Assembly: GCF_000524195.1 (NCBI RefSeq)
Contig: NW_020170401.1
Coordinates: 138,657 to 202,656, forward strand
From: Echinococcus granulosus
Lineage: Eukaryota > Platyhelminthes > Cestoda > Cyclophyllidea > Taeniidae
Length of the DNA: 64,000 nt
Direction of reading: 5' to 3'
The notes below the pieces were generated by a model. The model was not told the DNA's origin. It was given only the letters and a program-made list of their open reading frames with translations, and did not search any database. This document shows positions 21,438 through 36,400 of this stretch, piece by piece (positions within the stretch are counted from its first letter, which is position 1; every line of letters begins with the position of its first letter). The position numbers and the translations under genes were made by a program.

Positions 21438-24400
21438 ATGGAGCCGACTAGCATTGCGCATCGATATGTTTATACAAGAGAGCAACTTATTGAAATCCGA
21501 CTTGCATTTATTTCTAGTGGTGGGCCTAGCCGATACCCTGTAAGTTCTGTGCTCCTACAATGCCAGAGTTTCTAATTACTATGTTTTTTATGTTTTCTCA
21601 TGTGTGTCTTGATAGTTGAAATTAACAGACTTAGAGCAGAAAACCATCTTCGTTTAATGATCGAAATGCGCGATAGCCAAGGTAGCATAATTCAGTGTCA
21701 GTATTTTAAGTAGTTTAAGTTAAAATTATTTACTTGTGTTCTATTATCAGTGCACCACGGGCTGACACATGTGCCTCTTAATTTGTGCTTTCTTGGTCCA
21801 AATTTGTACTATTTTTAATTCAAACATTTAGTTCTCTGTCATTGACAGGAGAAATACCTTCTAGAAATTGGTTTTTTCCGTTGCTTGGAGCTTTTGTTTC
21901 CATTCGTTAACGCTTTTTACCGTCAAGACACTCCTTATTTCAGATTGCGGATTCTGTCATATCCCTGGATCCCGAGAAACGAGTACTCCAACGCAAGAGT
22001 AAGCCGATAGTTGACACCGCCGTACTCCAAGCCAAATCATCGAAAAATACGGAATCGTTTTATTCTGGGTGAGATTTTGACGGTCACTTATCTTATTACA
22101 TCTCAGCTGCTCACTAATGTCGCTGAAATTCCAGGGGTGTGGAGATTGTGACATGTCATGGTAGCGACATGACACAGTATTCTACAGGTTGGCGAAGGAC
22201 TCGTCGTACTTCAGGCAGTGTGTCGCAGTCACCTCTAGACGCTCCCACCTCTCAGCGCCACAATTCTGGTAGTTCGGGCGGGGAGGAGGGCTGCGGTGGC
22301 GGCAATGGTAGCGGGGGCAACGGTGGTGGGACCGTACGCCGCGAGTTCGACTGGTCCCTCGGTTGCGGCAAGTGGCGCCATCGCTCCACCAGTGGCTCCG
22401 AACGTGGTGCTCATAAGGTGATTTCCTCTATGATTTGTACAACGGCGGGTGGGCGCCATAGCTCCCTTTATGCTACCAAAGGCCTTAGTTTCCTCTTAAA
22501 TCGAGTTCCACTCATCTTAACAAATATCCTTAAATATAGCTGTACGCATTTTTGGATCCCCCTCCTCCGTTAGGTCCTACTCACGTGGAATAGCTAGTTT
22601 TTTGGGGGCAGCGTTGGTATTTAAATACTGTCTACTTTACTCCCCCTTACTGATAAATGGGTTTTTGTCCATGAATGTTTCTTTCTCCTCGTTTTCTATT
22701 GAGTGAAGGTTTTTAGACCTCATGTCCCTCCGAGAGTCCCACATATTCGAGGGTCATTTTGACCGTCTCCTAAACCAATTGGAGCACTTTGAGTCGCCTT
22801 AGTAGTCTGCCTTTTCATTGCTACCGTGCCTTACCATTATCGCTAATTCCCCTACCTGCCTGCATTTATCTAGATGATGGCTTCTTTTCGAAGCCACTGA
22901 TTGATCTTTAAGGCGAATTTTCGTTACTGTTTGTGTGCGTCACCTTTTCTACGCTCTCTTGCACTGTTCAACAGTAAGGTTGTTTTCGGGCGTTGCTACG
23001 CTTTCCGGTTCTAAGTACCTGCTCTAGGGAATCTCAAATATCGAAGGACTTTTTTAATCTCTCAATAGATTGGTTTGCGCTAAAGCAGTTTTTCCTTTTG
23101 TATCTACGGAAGTTTGTTTTTTTTTGGAATTTTTGTTCACCGTAATCTAAATTTGCAGATTGGCCTTTCTTTAAGAGGGGGGATTTTTGCTCAGGGCGTT
23201 AATTTGTACAAGAAGCACCACCTTTATTTATTAATCGGGTCTCAATGTTCGTTCATTTGAAGTGCGTTTAGTAGTGTATCGCCTTAAGTCAAGCCTAGGG
23301 ACGTGGTGAGAAATGCCAATTTGGAGGTTTAAATTATTAGCTCACAGGAGGGCTGGAAGTTTAATGGAGTTGGGGACCAAGATAATGCCATAGCTCGGGT
23401 GGACGGACACTGGAGACATTCAAACTTTGTACATGGGTCGTTTTACTACACAGCACTTCTCTTTTGAGTGTCATCGCCAGCGCTCTTTTATCCTCTGTGA
23501 ATTGTCTGCATCTGCAGGCAAGGAATGTAGACATTGCGATTCATTCGCATTATGAGGAGAACGTTTCCTATTTCATTAGTGGTAAATTGTGTTTGAAGTT
23601 CGCGTCTCTTATAAAGCGAACTGTGTAAAGATTGTACCATTTTCTATACTGGGTTTATTGTGTTTGCCAATCGCTTTTTTGTCGGAACGTTTGTTGAAGA
23701 GGAAAATAAAGGAGCATAATGCGCTTAGACTATGACAAATTGCTGGAACTCTTGAGCGGTTCGCCAAGGTCTCTTCTCACATTTCAAATCTGGTCTCCCA
23801 TTTATATATTAGCCTAGCTTCTCATGTCATGAGTCCTTCTCTACTTGATCCTCTCCAGTTGAGACTCAATCCTTATGTTTGCGACCAATATGTCGATTTA
23901 TGCTTCCAGCATCTGCGTTACTCTTCATTTGACCTGGTCACGATGGCGGCAGTGCCCTTCGCGTCCTTCTTCGGGTCAAGTAGAGCTTTACGCTTGAAAA
24001 TCATGCCACTTGTTTAACTGCGTACCTTATACCGGCAGTCTTTACTTTATTAAACCAATGAGAGCATAGGGTATTGTTGTTAGATTTCTCTATAATGAAA
24101 AATACCAATTCTAGGTGGATGTGAACGCTTAATAAAACCTTTTCATCATCCTTCCCCTCCCTTTTTTGCATTGCAATAAAACCGGTGTGCGCGTGACTGG
24201 CGGGCAATAAAGTGCACATGAAACAAGGTTAAATATTTGTCGCTGTTTTATGGTTGTTCCTGCCCCAATTAGCTAATGCATTTTCCTTCGGGCTGATATT
24301 CGTAGCGATCCATATGCTTAGCATAAACAGTCCTGATGCTTTGCTTACTCGATAGTCTCGTATACTTGAACCTGCTTTAAGCAACCCTCAAATAGTTCCG

Positions 24401-27400
24401 GATAATGTCTATCTTCTTCGTGATGGTGGAAGTGATGAATCGTAGGTTGACAAGTTTCCTCGGCGTTTTGAGGGTCAAAGTTGGTTACACCCAGTGAATG
24501 AGGCTATGTTGGTGATTTTGAGATGAAACGAATATCGTCTGATTCGATTTGTCTCGTACTGGCTCAAGACTTCGTCAACAACTGTAGAACCCAATCGAAA
24601 CGCTCTTTCACACCGGCGTTAAGAGAGATGAAGCAGCTGTTAGCTAAATTGTGGGGCTTTGAAAATGACCGCCTCGAAAATAGTTTTACTCTAAGCACAA
24701 TTCTCTTAAAAATTGGATGAGTCCCAATGTATCTTGCATCTCTACCCCTTCCAGACCGTTTTCTATGCCAGTGGTGGACGTGGTCGAGGGCGTGGCGGCA
24801 ATGGGAGTGGTGGTAGTGAGGCAACTGAATTCCACCGCGAACAAGGTGGTGGGGTGTTCATGGGTTCGCCGGGGACTCGCGGACGCGGTTTCATGCGTCG
24901 GCCCTTCCAACACGGCGGTCAGTCTACTCGTGGTGGCAGGGGTGGTGGTGGTTTCAAGCCCTTCAACAACCACGGGGTGAGTTTTAGTTCTCTCTTACGC
25001 CTTGTACAGCGGATTTGGCTTTATTTGAATGAGTTTTAGGCAAGGTTAATTTATATATTACCCAGGGGAAGTAACACACCTGTGATGGCTGCTGAATATA
25101 TCCTTTTTTAAAGCCTTTGTAGCGTTGCTTTAATGATCTTCCTTGAACCTGATGTTCGACAGTTTTGAATCACTTCTGTGTATCACATTCCGCATTTTTC
25201 GGGGCCCCAGTAACAGTCAAGAGCATCAGGAGGGAGAGTAATAATTGGTCACTGGCGTAAGTGTGTCTTGTAAGCCGCTACTTTTGCAGTGTACAAGCTC
25301 TTGCCTTGAGGTAAGGATGGCTGCAAAGTTTATGTGCTGCGAATATACTTTCGTATGGCGTGTAAGGATAAAGTTTGTTACCAGGTAGGCGGCAGGGGGA
25401 AAAGCTTTCGAAACTGGTTCCTTGAACATTTTATGTAACCACTTCTATCCGACAAATTGGCTTCACTTATAGCTTAGCATAAGAGTTGCCACTACGGCAT
25501 TGCCTCCGTAGTGCTGTTTCAATATTGGAACTCAGAGACATATGCGTGTTGTCTAGACGGACCACGGGCCGACGGAGGAGGACTTTGAACCCCACGATGA
25601 GTACTACAAGCATGAACATCCTCACCACCACCCTTACCTTTCACATCATTACACGTCACACCAATTCCACAAAGATGTCGGATTGGACGACGTGTCTCAG
25701 GGTGGCGAGGGACGGTGGAATCATCAAACCTCCACGGCTGCTGCTCAACTGCCTCAAATGTCATCGTCGCAATCTACTGAGCAAGTATGTCTCCTTGTTC
25801 TCAGAGTTTTCTCACATTCGTTCAACATGAAGCACGGTGAAACCAATCAGGCAAGATGCAAAATTGAAATCGGGTGAATATAAAGTTAAAGTCTAGTCGG
25901 AATTTCTAGGATCCCATTATTTAGTAATTAAATATTGCTGAGTAGGTTTATCTTCTCATTTTGGGAAAGCAGATTAGACCCACCGTTGACCTGGCTTTCG
26001 AGTTTGTCCTCAAGCAGGGTGCATATTTTCGGCTTCTAGGCACCCAGCTTTTTGTTGTTAAACGATCGTTGTCTATGAATAGGTGTGGGGCTTTTCAGTT
26101 TCCCTTTCACAGGACCGTTGAATGATTTTGATTAACCACACTTTCGAATTTGTTAAGACGAAGTAGTAGCCCAGCGCACTACCTTGTGTAGAACATGGTA
26201 GAAGTCTTGGCGAAGATCTACCCCTCGAAGCTAGATGGGTTTGGTTGATTACGCCTCAACCGAAGAAAATTCATAATTTAAGGCTTTATACTTTACTAAT
26301 TCGTGCGAAGAATCGAAATCGCGAATCAAGTTTTTAATTGCGAAATTGTGAATGTGTGTTTCATAATTGCTTCATTCAACCATAAAGCAACGAGGTTCAA
26401 GTGAATAAACAAATTGTGACAGAAAGAAGGCGGATCTGACGAATATGGCAGGTGAACGAGGGGTAGCATTTTGGTGGTCGAACTCTGTGATCTTTTGAGC
26501 TGTTGTGCGGAAAGTTAGTCATGAACCTTCCTTCAAACAGATAAAGGCAGGTTTCGTCGATTCAGCGTTCACCAGGACGATATCTTGCGTTTCGACTTTC
26601 CCAGATTTGTGAACGATTAGGATATATGTACCGGGAATTTCTGTTCCTAAACCATCCCCAAGAAGAGCTGACTCATGCTTAGTTGAATCACTGTAAGTTT
26701 AATCATGGTGGTAGACAATGTTCATCGATGCGAATAATTTGTTTTATCGCTGTTTACAAATTTCTCATTCATAGCTTTGTACATCCGTATTGGGGATAGA
26801 TTATGACTGGCCAAAACATTCCTGAGAAAGTACGATATTGAGTGGCAGCCTATATCCTCTGAGGTTTGTGGTTTGCCTCTTTAAATACAGACCCACTCCT
26901 TCCTTGGTGGTAACTTAAACATAGTGCTTATTTGGCGGTAATCCATTGTCTAATGGGCATCATGTCCATTGAGCTTTCAAAGCCGCATGACTGTACTTGT
27001 GTATGACCCCCAGATTGTTTTCTCTTGCGCTCCGCAGCACGGAGGAGGTACGCCACAGCCCCCACCATCACCCTCCAGCCTTCCTCAGACTTGTCAGGCG
27101 GCGGTTGCACCGACAATGTCGGAGTCAGTGGCGACGGCGCTGGGTGCGGATCTGGTCACCAAACCCATTAAAGAGGGCTTCTCTTTCATGCCCAACTTCC
27201 CTTCCCGTCCATTGGTCGAATCACGAGTACAGGCTACGCCACCACCACCGCCTCCACTTCCTTCGATTCCACTGCAGTCCTCACAATCGAGCTCTACACT
27301 GTGGTACTATCGAGACCCCAGTGGGCTTGTTCGAGGTCCATACGATGATGCTACCATGGCGGCGTGGTTCTCTGCTGGCTACTTCCCTATCCAAATTGAA

Positions 27401-30400
27401 GTGCGACGCGAATGTGATAAGGTCTTCTCGCGTATCAGTAAGTTCCCTGTTGTTCTCGTTTCCGGAGCCGAATAACCGAGATGAGATGAATTGCTTATGA
27501 AGTATCACTGCATCATCATTTATTTCCGCGCCTCTATTATCAACAAATGCGAGCATTTTGACTATCCTTTATGTGTGAAAGACCGAAAGATGTTTATTCT
27601 AGCAACATATCACGAGACTGCTTTTAACGCAAATCAGAGGCCAGATGCTAGTACGACAGAATCTTCCTTGCATGACTAGCTTTCTTGCACCTTTTTCTTT
27701 AAATTTTGAGTAACTTTTACCTTCTTTTGGGAGAAAGATTGAAAGCGATTTTTTAATTGCTACCTTTCAAGATGGTTGAACCTACTACGCCAAAGTGATA
27801 AGGCCTTTTTCAAGTAAGCTTCACTCGTTCCCTTGTAGTGCCTAGAATTAAATGGTATTATCTTAACTTTTTGTTGAAAAACGAACATGGTTACTATAGT
27901 GCCATTTATCGTTCACAGGTAGGTTCTGTTTTACTCGTTCTCTTCGTTGTCCATTGATCAGTGGCTCTCTGCAGTTTCCCTGGATTCCTAATAAGCCATA
28001 CCGCCATGGGAGATTTTTTTACTACTGTGCAGAAGACGGGAGGTTGCTGCCACCCGGCGAAAAGGCAACCTGCGGACGCTAAAAGGCTCGTGCACCAATT
28101 ACTACACGCCTGATTGGTTTTTGTTTTTTCTAAGGGTCTGTCCAAATACGGCTTAGACATTGGTGAATGGAATTCTTTTCTTCTATGTTGGTAAAGTACA
28201 CTCTCCTTTTGGGCAAAAAAATTTGGTGGTGCTTTTGGCTGTTGAAAGGTAGTCTCACGATTTTGCTGTCCATGAGAATCGGTCGGTTAAAATTTAGGGA
28301 TTCTCTTTCCTACCTATTGTGAGTAAACAAGTCAAGTGAATGTCTTAACGGTTTTAGCCCTTGCATGTCTGAAGTCATCTTTCCTTGTTAACTTTGGTGT
28401 TACGGCCAGCCGATGCGCGACTTTGATAAACCGATATCAATTAACTATACAGGTTCTATTGAGGTCTTGACGCTATAGTTTTCTACCCATTCTTATTGTT
28501 TTCTGACCCTTCTATTCGCCAAGAAGCATTCCTACGTTTTCAGGGATGACTTGTAGTTCAATCTTCTCTACAGCGTGTTCATCTTTGTTTTAAAGTCTCA
28601 TCGGGCATGACTTATGGCGCAGTAGCTACCTTAGGATTAACAAAACTGCCACTATTAATCACAAAGGCGACAATATGACGTCGAGTATTACATCCTTGCA
28701 TTGAAATCACTCATGAGGTAGGGCATCATGGTAGACGGACCTTCCGTTCACAATAAATGTGGTCATTATTTGTTCAGTCTCTCCATGATCGGAAACAGAC
28801 TACAAGATGAATATCGAGTGCCAAGGTACCCATCCTGGATGTGCCGGTCCTTCAAATACCGTCCCTTAAATGAGTGAGTCTGTGGTAGGGCCCTCATGAC
28901 AAGTACAGCCGATTGTAAGTAGTGGGCACCAATTGGCCGAAATGTTGATGGAGTTAGTTCGCTCAAGCGAAGGTGCTACTTAGGGGAACTGAATGCATAT
29001 AATTCACCTCCCGTCACACTCACTAAATCCTAAACTAGCCGTCTAGCGCTCCTCTTATCAGTATTTTATCAACAACGATTTTGGTTACTTGTAGCGGACT
29101 ACATAGCCATGCTGGGTCGATTCCCCTTCGTCGGTTCAAGTGACTTGCCGCCCATACTGGAGCATCGTGCAGCGATGCTGGCATCGACAGGGTCAGCTGC
29201 GGTGGCACCACCACCACTACCATCCATTGCTGGCATGGTTCCACAGGCACCACCCTTACTGCCTCAACAAATGAACCTGTTACAAACTCCATTATTCCAG
29301 TCATCGGTAGCTCTGCCGTCTACTGCTGCTAGTGCATCGATGCCACAGCCACCACAAATTTCTGCTGCAGTCGTTGGTGGACAGTCACCATTGGTCAACC
29401 CAAATCAGGTGAGTCCATCGCAGCGATTTTGCTTCCCCTCCCTCTCTCCTCCCTCCTTAAAATTCGATTGGCTTTTCAGTGGTATTACGACGCCTTTTCC
29501 AACTTGGTGAGTGAGTGTTTTGGCAGGTCCTATCTGTATGCTTTGCTCCGCAATTTGATTTTCTGTGTGCGCAATTTTTACACCCTGGACTGAATTTTTA
29601 TACACTTTCGTGCTGACCGTACGCAATTGTTGAAGTGGAGTGAATCCCGGTCGATTTGATGCTCGCATGCTTGCACCAGTGAGAACTTTTTCCTTGAGAC
29701 TTACAAACCACGTTGAATTGAATTAATGAATGCTGATTCGTCACACATTGGCTCGCGGTGCTGCTCAATCGTGTCTTTTCCCTATGAATGACTAAAGTCG
29801 GCGTTCCTCTGAGGTTCCACTTTTTTAGTGCAATTTGTGGAGGCATTGCAACCTTATTTTTAAGAAAATATCACGAGTTATATTCTGGAACTTCTAGTCT
29901 TTAGTGGTCTCTTTATGCGCGGAACCAGGAGTAAGCTAACAATCCTGCTCTCTGAATATGGCCTCGGGTATGGAACCATTGTAGATCCCTGTGTAGATTT
30001 ATCAACTGGAATTGCGTCTTGTGAGGTCTCAAGACAATTTAACCGTGTGGACTACTAGGGAGGGTCGGGTAATAAGTGATATTGCCTCAATCATTTCAGC
30101 ATTGAAATGAGTTGACCTCGTGTTCGCAATTGATATCCAAGTGAATTATTTAAAAGCTCTAATAAAAGCAGTGGATGCAGTCTTAGCAACACGCTTCGAC
30201 GTGTTTACTGTTTTAAGGATGATTTAGTGGGAACAGTTTCGAAATATAAAAAATCCAACTGGGCAGACACCATTAAACAGCCTCCTAGATTGGTCAAAAG
30301 ACGGGGATAAGTCGTGTTCTTGCAGACCACACCTTACTTGCACAACCCATACTGCTAATCAAATACCCGAATGTTTTTGAAAACTGTCAACGAATATTAC

Positions 30401-33400
30401 GGTTCATCTTGTCTAAACCAATGGATGGAAACGTTTTTGCAGGCCGTGAAAACACCTATCACAGCATTAGAAGTGTTTAACTCGAAGACCAAAAATTCCA
30501 TCTAATGCATCGAAGAAGACGTATCTGAATTTCCGCAGGTGTGCTTGAAAATTACTAAGATGTATTTTTTTTATGACCAACTGACAGTGTCGCTAACATC
30601 ATCGCCATGAAGGGGGAGCGACGTGTTCCCTTTTTCACTAACACTTGAAACTAAAACTGACCCCATTTTCATCAAGTGCAATGGGTTTTTAGTGTAATAT
30701 CCTGATTGCGCTTTCTCTTCCCATTGAAGGAGGTAAGCGGCCAAGTGAGTCAAGGTGCTGAATCATCCTTCATTCACTACGGCGATACACGCTCTACGTT
30801 ACAGGCCTCCAAGAGCATTTTCGATCTGAACTCCCTCACCAAAGCGACGCTGTCAGAGATGGTGAGACTGCAAAGGGACGCCCAACGTCTCTGCGAGCGC
30901 GTCTCCGCCCTGGGCATGGATCAGAACCTTCTTGCCAAGTCCTTCGCTGCACTCAGTCTCGGGGCTGTCGAAAACACCGCATCTGCGTCGACGCCGCCTA
31001 ACATCATAGATTTGCAGCAACTTGAGGCGGCTATCCACAGGCAGCAGCAGGAGGAAAATGAGCAACTGAAGCAACTGCAACAACAACAGGCAGCCATTGA
31101 GAGCGTTTCACCTCCACCATCGTCTCCTGTTAAGGAAAAAGAGAATATTAAGGTTGAGGATGATACGGGAAAACTCGCGAAGGTGGAACCTACGCCAGAA
31201 AAGAAGCAAGCAGCACGAAAGGATAAGACCGTGAAGGTAGACCAGCCTCCGAAAACACCGCCCAAAACGGAGCTACCGACTCCGATGGCGACGATAGCGA
31301 AGAAAAAGAAAAAGAAGTCTAAGGCTGCGGCGGTGGGAGTGGATGCGGAGAAAGTGGTGGAGGAGAAGGAGACGGTGACGATAGTTGCTGGGGCATCTCT
31401 TGAACGCGATAGCGACTGGATTGTCGTGCCGTCGACTGGAGCTACATCCCATACACCAGCCCCTGCTTCTTCTACTTCCTCTCAACAGGAACAGGACCAG
31501 CAGCAGCAGCCGAAGAAGTCGAAGAAAAAGCGAAAGCCGAAGTGAGTTTCCTCCCCTTCATACTCACAAACGTAATTTTAACACCGCTTTCTCTGCTCAA
31601 CCATGCATTAACACATCCAAGTATTCTCTTTCAGTTGAAGACGACGAATAAAATTAGTAGAGGAAGAGCTGTAACTTTTCTTGTACATGCTATTCCACTC
31701 TGGTTCTAGACGGATATTCAAGGCTTTTTTATATGTAAATTGGTGCCCTGAGAGGACACGACGCTCTATTGTGTGATGCAGCTGCTGCAATTTGTTCCTT
31801 GTGTGCATCAAATGTCTGGGTCACTGATACGAAAAATGTTACCCTATCAACTACTTCAATGGCTTAATAAAGCTTCAGTTGACATGTTTTGTAACTTTGC
31901 TAAAACTCGCTTTTCCGAGCCCAATTGCTGCTTTCAGTTCATTCATCATGTTACTTAAAGAACCGTTATTTGTCAGATTGTGTGGTTTCAGGAAGTTTGT
32001 GTAGTGCCGGTAAGGGCTGGATAAAGAAATGTCCTACATACTGTCCTTTAACTTACCTCTGATCCCGCCAATTTTTAATCACTTTACCCTTGGTATAATT
32101 TGTGGATTTGACCAATTTTGAATTTAATTTAGCCCCATTTGCACAATCGTTGCTTACTAATCCTCTCAAGACCACAGAAACATCAATAGAAATGCACTTA
32201 AGAGGTAGATGGGACGCCGAAATAACATTCAAGCCTGCCTTTCAAGAATGGCAATGTTTGTAACAACGTGTCGTTGGATCGCCTATTGCCTTTAACACGG
32301 ATCAGACACTAAAAACGTCATCGTTATTGAGTTTTTTCATGGCCATGGCATTTGTTGAATTCTGACACCGTCACTTTTTCTATCACCCCTGTTTGAATGC
32401 TTTCCTCATGCCAGACCGACAGCAAGTGAGCTACAACAACAGGCCTGGGAACAGGAGGAGCAACGACGACGCCGGATGAACGCAGAGCGAATCGCTCAAG
32501 CCGAGGCAGAGGCGGCTGCAGCCGCAGCAGCGGAGGTGGCGGAGGCTGCCGCCGCTTCCGTTAAGATATCGGCAGCAGCGCGTCGTCAGCAGGAGGAGGC
32601 GCAGCGACTACTGCAGCAGCGCAAAGCCCGTGAGGCTGCTATGCGGGAGGCTGCTGCCAACCTAGCTCACCTTAAATTACCCGCTGCTGCTCGTTGGGGT
32701 GCCGCTTCTTCTAGCAATGGAGGTGGTGGTGCCCCTACTTCGATGGCAGACATCTTTGCATCGCAGATGCAGGAAGAAGAGGTGGGTTGATTGCTTGATT
32801 TTTACCATTTTATCATTCTCATGCTTTTTGCTTCTATATTGCTGCACTTTTGGATTTGTTCACCGAGGTCGAACCGTGACCCAAAATCCCCTCTGTAATT
32901 ACCATTGCCAATAATTCAAATACAGGCTATATTTTGCACTTGATGATTTTGGTTATTTTTTAAATCACTCTAAATGGTGATGGCATCTCACTTTTCTGTC
33001 CTCTACTCTCTTCAGGATAGAAGTCGTTTATTTCGCATTTTTGAAGATTGTTCAGTGTAGACTACCACGTCATGCTTGAGGGTCGTTTTGCACTTGTGTT
33101 TTATTAGAATCTTTTGGGTCGTTGTCTAGTTATTTTGTGAAACGACCTCCAATTTAAAATGCGCTCATTTTTAAATAAAACGTCCGGGATGCGTGTTTAA
33201 GCTTTTGATCTAATCTCTGTCTATCCGGCAAGTCTTTGATGTTTCATTTCTGATACTCGCTAGTGGAGGATTGATTCATATACAGTTCTTCGCAAAGGTA
33301 CATGTCATAATCAGACGTCTTGGTTCGTGATCTCCGTGGACTGGAAGTTTTCCCCGCTTGTTTTGTAAAATCGAATTCGAGCACTTCCAAGTCTTCGTAC

Positions 33401-36400
33401 TTTAGCGGGGAGAGTACCTAGGAAAAGCACCGAATAAAATACCTGACCGGCGTATGCTTCACCATGATTTAACCACTTGAATGACCCCACCTGGGCGCCA
33501 GATGGGCGTCGATGAACTAAAAGTTCCATTGGAATCAATCAGCAGGTGTAAATAATTTGCCCTTGGCTAGATGAAATCTACCAGTCCCGGAAATGCCATT
33601 AATAGAACCGCATTGTAATCAGTGGACTCAGGTCTTTCTTAATTTCTCACCTTTTTGTGTATGCACTTTTTACGAATGGCAGCGCTTACTTTCTGCTTTT
33701 TATTGTTTTTGTTTACCGTTTCATGCGGTAATAGAAGTGGTTGTGGGTGTGTAAGCGTGTATACGCCTATTCGCTATGTTTGCCTATTGGTGAACCTTAC
33801 CGATTTATAGTTCCTATTACTATTTCTTTGGAGCTACCACTTCTATAGAAAACCTTTTAACGAATGAACTTTTAGCTTAGACTTAAATGCATGAAAAAAA
33901 AAACAAATCTTTATTTGTTTGAAAACGGTTGACATGACTAACTGAGGGTGTTCGATTTAGAGATGAGCCCCCTGGGTCGAAGGCTTTCCTTTGCCCCGCA
34001 GAAACGCGTTTTTTTCTTCATGCATGAAGTTTGGCTGTACATGGCCTTTCTGCTTCAAATGTTCCTTTTCCTATAACAAGTAACACCCGAATGCATGCCT
34101 TAGATCGTAATTAGACATATTTTTTCCCGAAACTGAATGTAGTTTTTAGCGCCTTGAATGATTTAGCTGGCTTTTTCGAATTGTGGGGTTCAACTGATTC
34201 TATTGGAACCGCGCTCATCTATCGGGAAACCTGAATTTATATACTTCAGCACAATGGAATTTCCATGGATCATGTATGCTACAGCACTCATAATGCTCGT
34301 ACTCCAAATCACAACCGGGTACAACCTTATTTTCGAAAAGATCTGTAACCTTTATCCTAATATTTGGTACAACAACTGGCTTATTTCCTTTTGAAGAGTA
34401 ACATCCACGCCAGACTGACAGACACCTCGATTCTCAGCTATCTGTCGGAATGTTTAGAGTCAATTCTACTCAAGGCCACAACTGGCAATTTCCTTTCCCT
34501 CCACTTTCTTTTTCTTGTGGCATTCGCGCTCACTCCGTTCAAATTGCATAAATTCATGGACAAGAGTGTGGCACACAAACGTACTTGGCAGTTTGGAGGC
34601 AGAATGGTTAGTATGGTGGTCTTTTTTGTGCACTCGGCCATAAATGATTGACCCTTGCGTCTCCCTCTCTCACGCATGCATCGAGCCACCACACACGTGC
34701 ATACGTGGCAAAATATGGTGTGGCGTGGTGTACATGGTCAAGTTTGCAGATCTCTCCTGCATTTCTACCTCTCAACAATTTTCATCAGTGGCGTGCTTTC
34801 AGACCTCGTTTTGCCCAATGCTTTCCTCCTGTCACCCTCCTGACATGGTGAATCGGCTGACTCGGGAAATGAGTGATGGTGGTGGTAGTGATGGGGATGC
34901 TGAAATTGTATTAGGAGAATTCTACGAGAGGGCAAATCACTCCAAGTTATTATGGACTGGGACGCAATCATCGGTGGGAAGTAAAAAAAAATTTAATTTG
35001 TGCCTTTAAATCGTCCTGATGTTTGAACTGGTATAGTATTCATCAACTGAAGTGAATGATTTATACCCTTTTTGTACTCCTTTTTAACCCGCTTTTGAAC
35101 ACATAGGCAGATAAGCATCCTCGGTGCCCGAGCTTGGTCAAAAAAGTGGTGAATATGAACTCCTCGTAATGAGGAAGACAGATTGACGCAGTGATTGGTA
35201 GCATTTGCACAAATTGTATTCATGACAACCCTGCAGGCTTTCTCTGTGGTGAATCGCCAGGGCCCTCGAGATATCTGAACGCTGGTTAACGTCGCAAATT
35301 GTTTTATTGAAATTACGCTACAGCAGTCGGAAATGTCGTTAACCTTAGCCTTCTAAAATGCTATCCGCAATTTAGCTAATAGCTCTTTTTCTACAAACTG
35401 CTTCACATGAATGAGACACAACACTCTTATTGATGAGGCATTCAGCTCCGAAAGGTGACGTAGCGCACTTATGAAAATGCTGGCAAAGGAAATGGCAGAG
35501 TTTATTTTGGTGTGATATTAGAGGCATTTCCTGTCTTCCGAATGCCAAATTTTGAAGCTCTCAAGTGCAAAATGAATATTCCATTACCAACAATTTTACC
35601 TCGAAAAGGTAGAAAAGAGTTAGTTTATCAGTTTTTCGCGTAAAATCCACTCATTTCCTCCTCAGTTTGAGGGCTGGGAGCGGGGGTGAGGTAGGGGCTT
35701 TATCTTTCATCAGTGTGCCTCTGCAATCTATTCATTCAGTCACCTTGAGGTGGATTTATTTGTAGTTATAGTATATTTACCAAACTCTGAGGCATCGAGT
35801 GCAGAATTCTCTTAAACCATTGCTTGCCCTGTGCTGCAACAAGTTTGTTATAAAAATGATGCATTTTGTTGGTCGCATTCACTTATTACCATTTAAAATT
35901 ATATGTAATTTATATGTATTCCCGAGTCGTTCCTAACGTTGTGGCAGGGCGTGTCAGTATTTAGGAGAGTTTACTCTCGAATGGAATGCGTGGGGGGGAG
36001 AGGGCTATGGGTGCAATTGGGGCTTTATTTTGTCGTGTTAAGCTTGCAACGAGGCTGATCTCAATTAACTTATCTCTCACGTCTCCACCGGCTTAGTTAG
36101 ATCTCAACTCCGCAAGTGGTAGTTTGGGTCTCATTGACGAAGCTGTCAGGTCAGGTCAAATCGGGTCAGGCTGTCACCATATGCGTATGAGGGAGGGGTG
36201 AGTCATGCTTGCAATTTACCATTTCAGCCAGGCATTCACTCTCACCCACTTGCGCCTTCCAAATTTGTTATAGTTTGCGCGGGCCAAGCCTGCTCCTCCT
36301 GCAACCTTCGCCTCGAAGTTGGCCGGTGGCTTGTGCGGCTCCGCGTCTTCGACCGCACCCACGCCAGTGGCAACCAAATCAAAGGTGTTTGTACCAGTTG

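Noticed and set aside
30853..31485. Minus-strand frames rich in Leu, Ser and Cys opposite GIGYF exon 8
   Set aside because: They are shadows of the Gln- and Lys-rich plus-strand coding sequence.
34644..35009. Acidic Gly/Asp-containing frame in the large GIGYF intron, considered as an extra exon
   Set aside because: It cannot be joined in phase with good splice sites on both sides, and the flanking GIGYF exons already join in phase 0.
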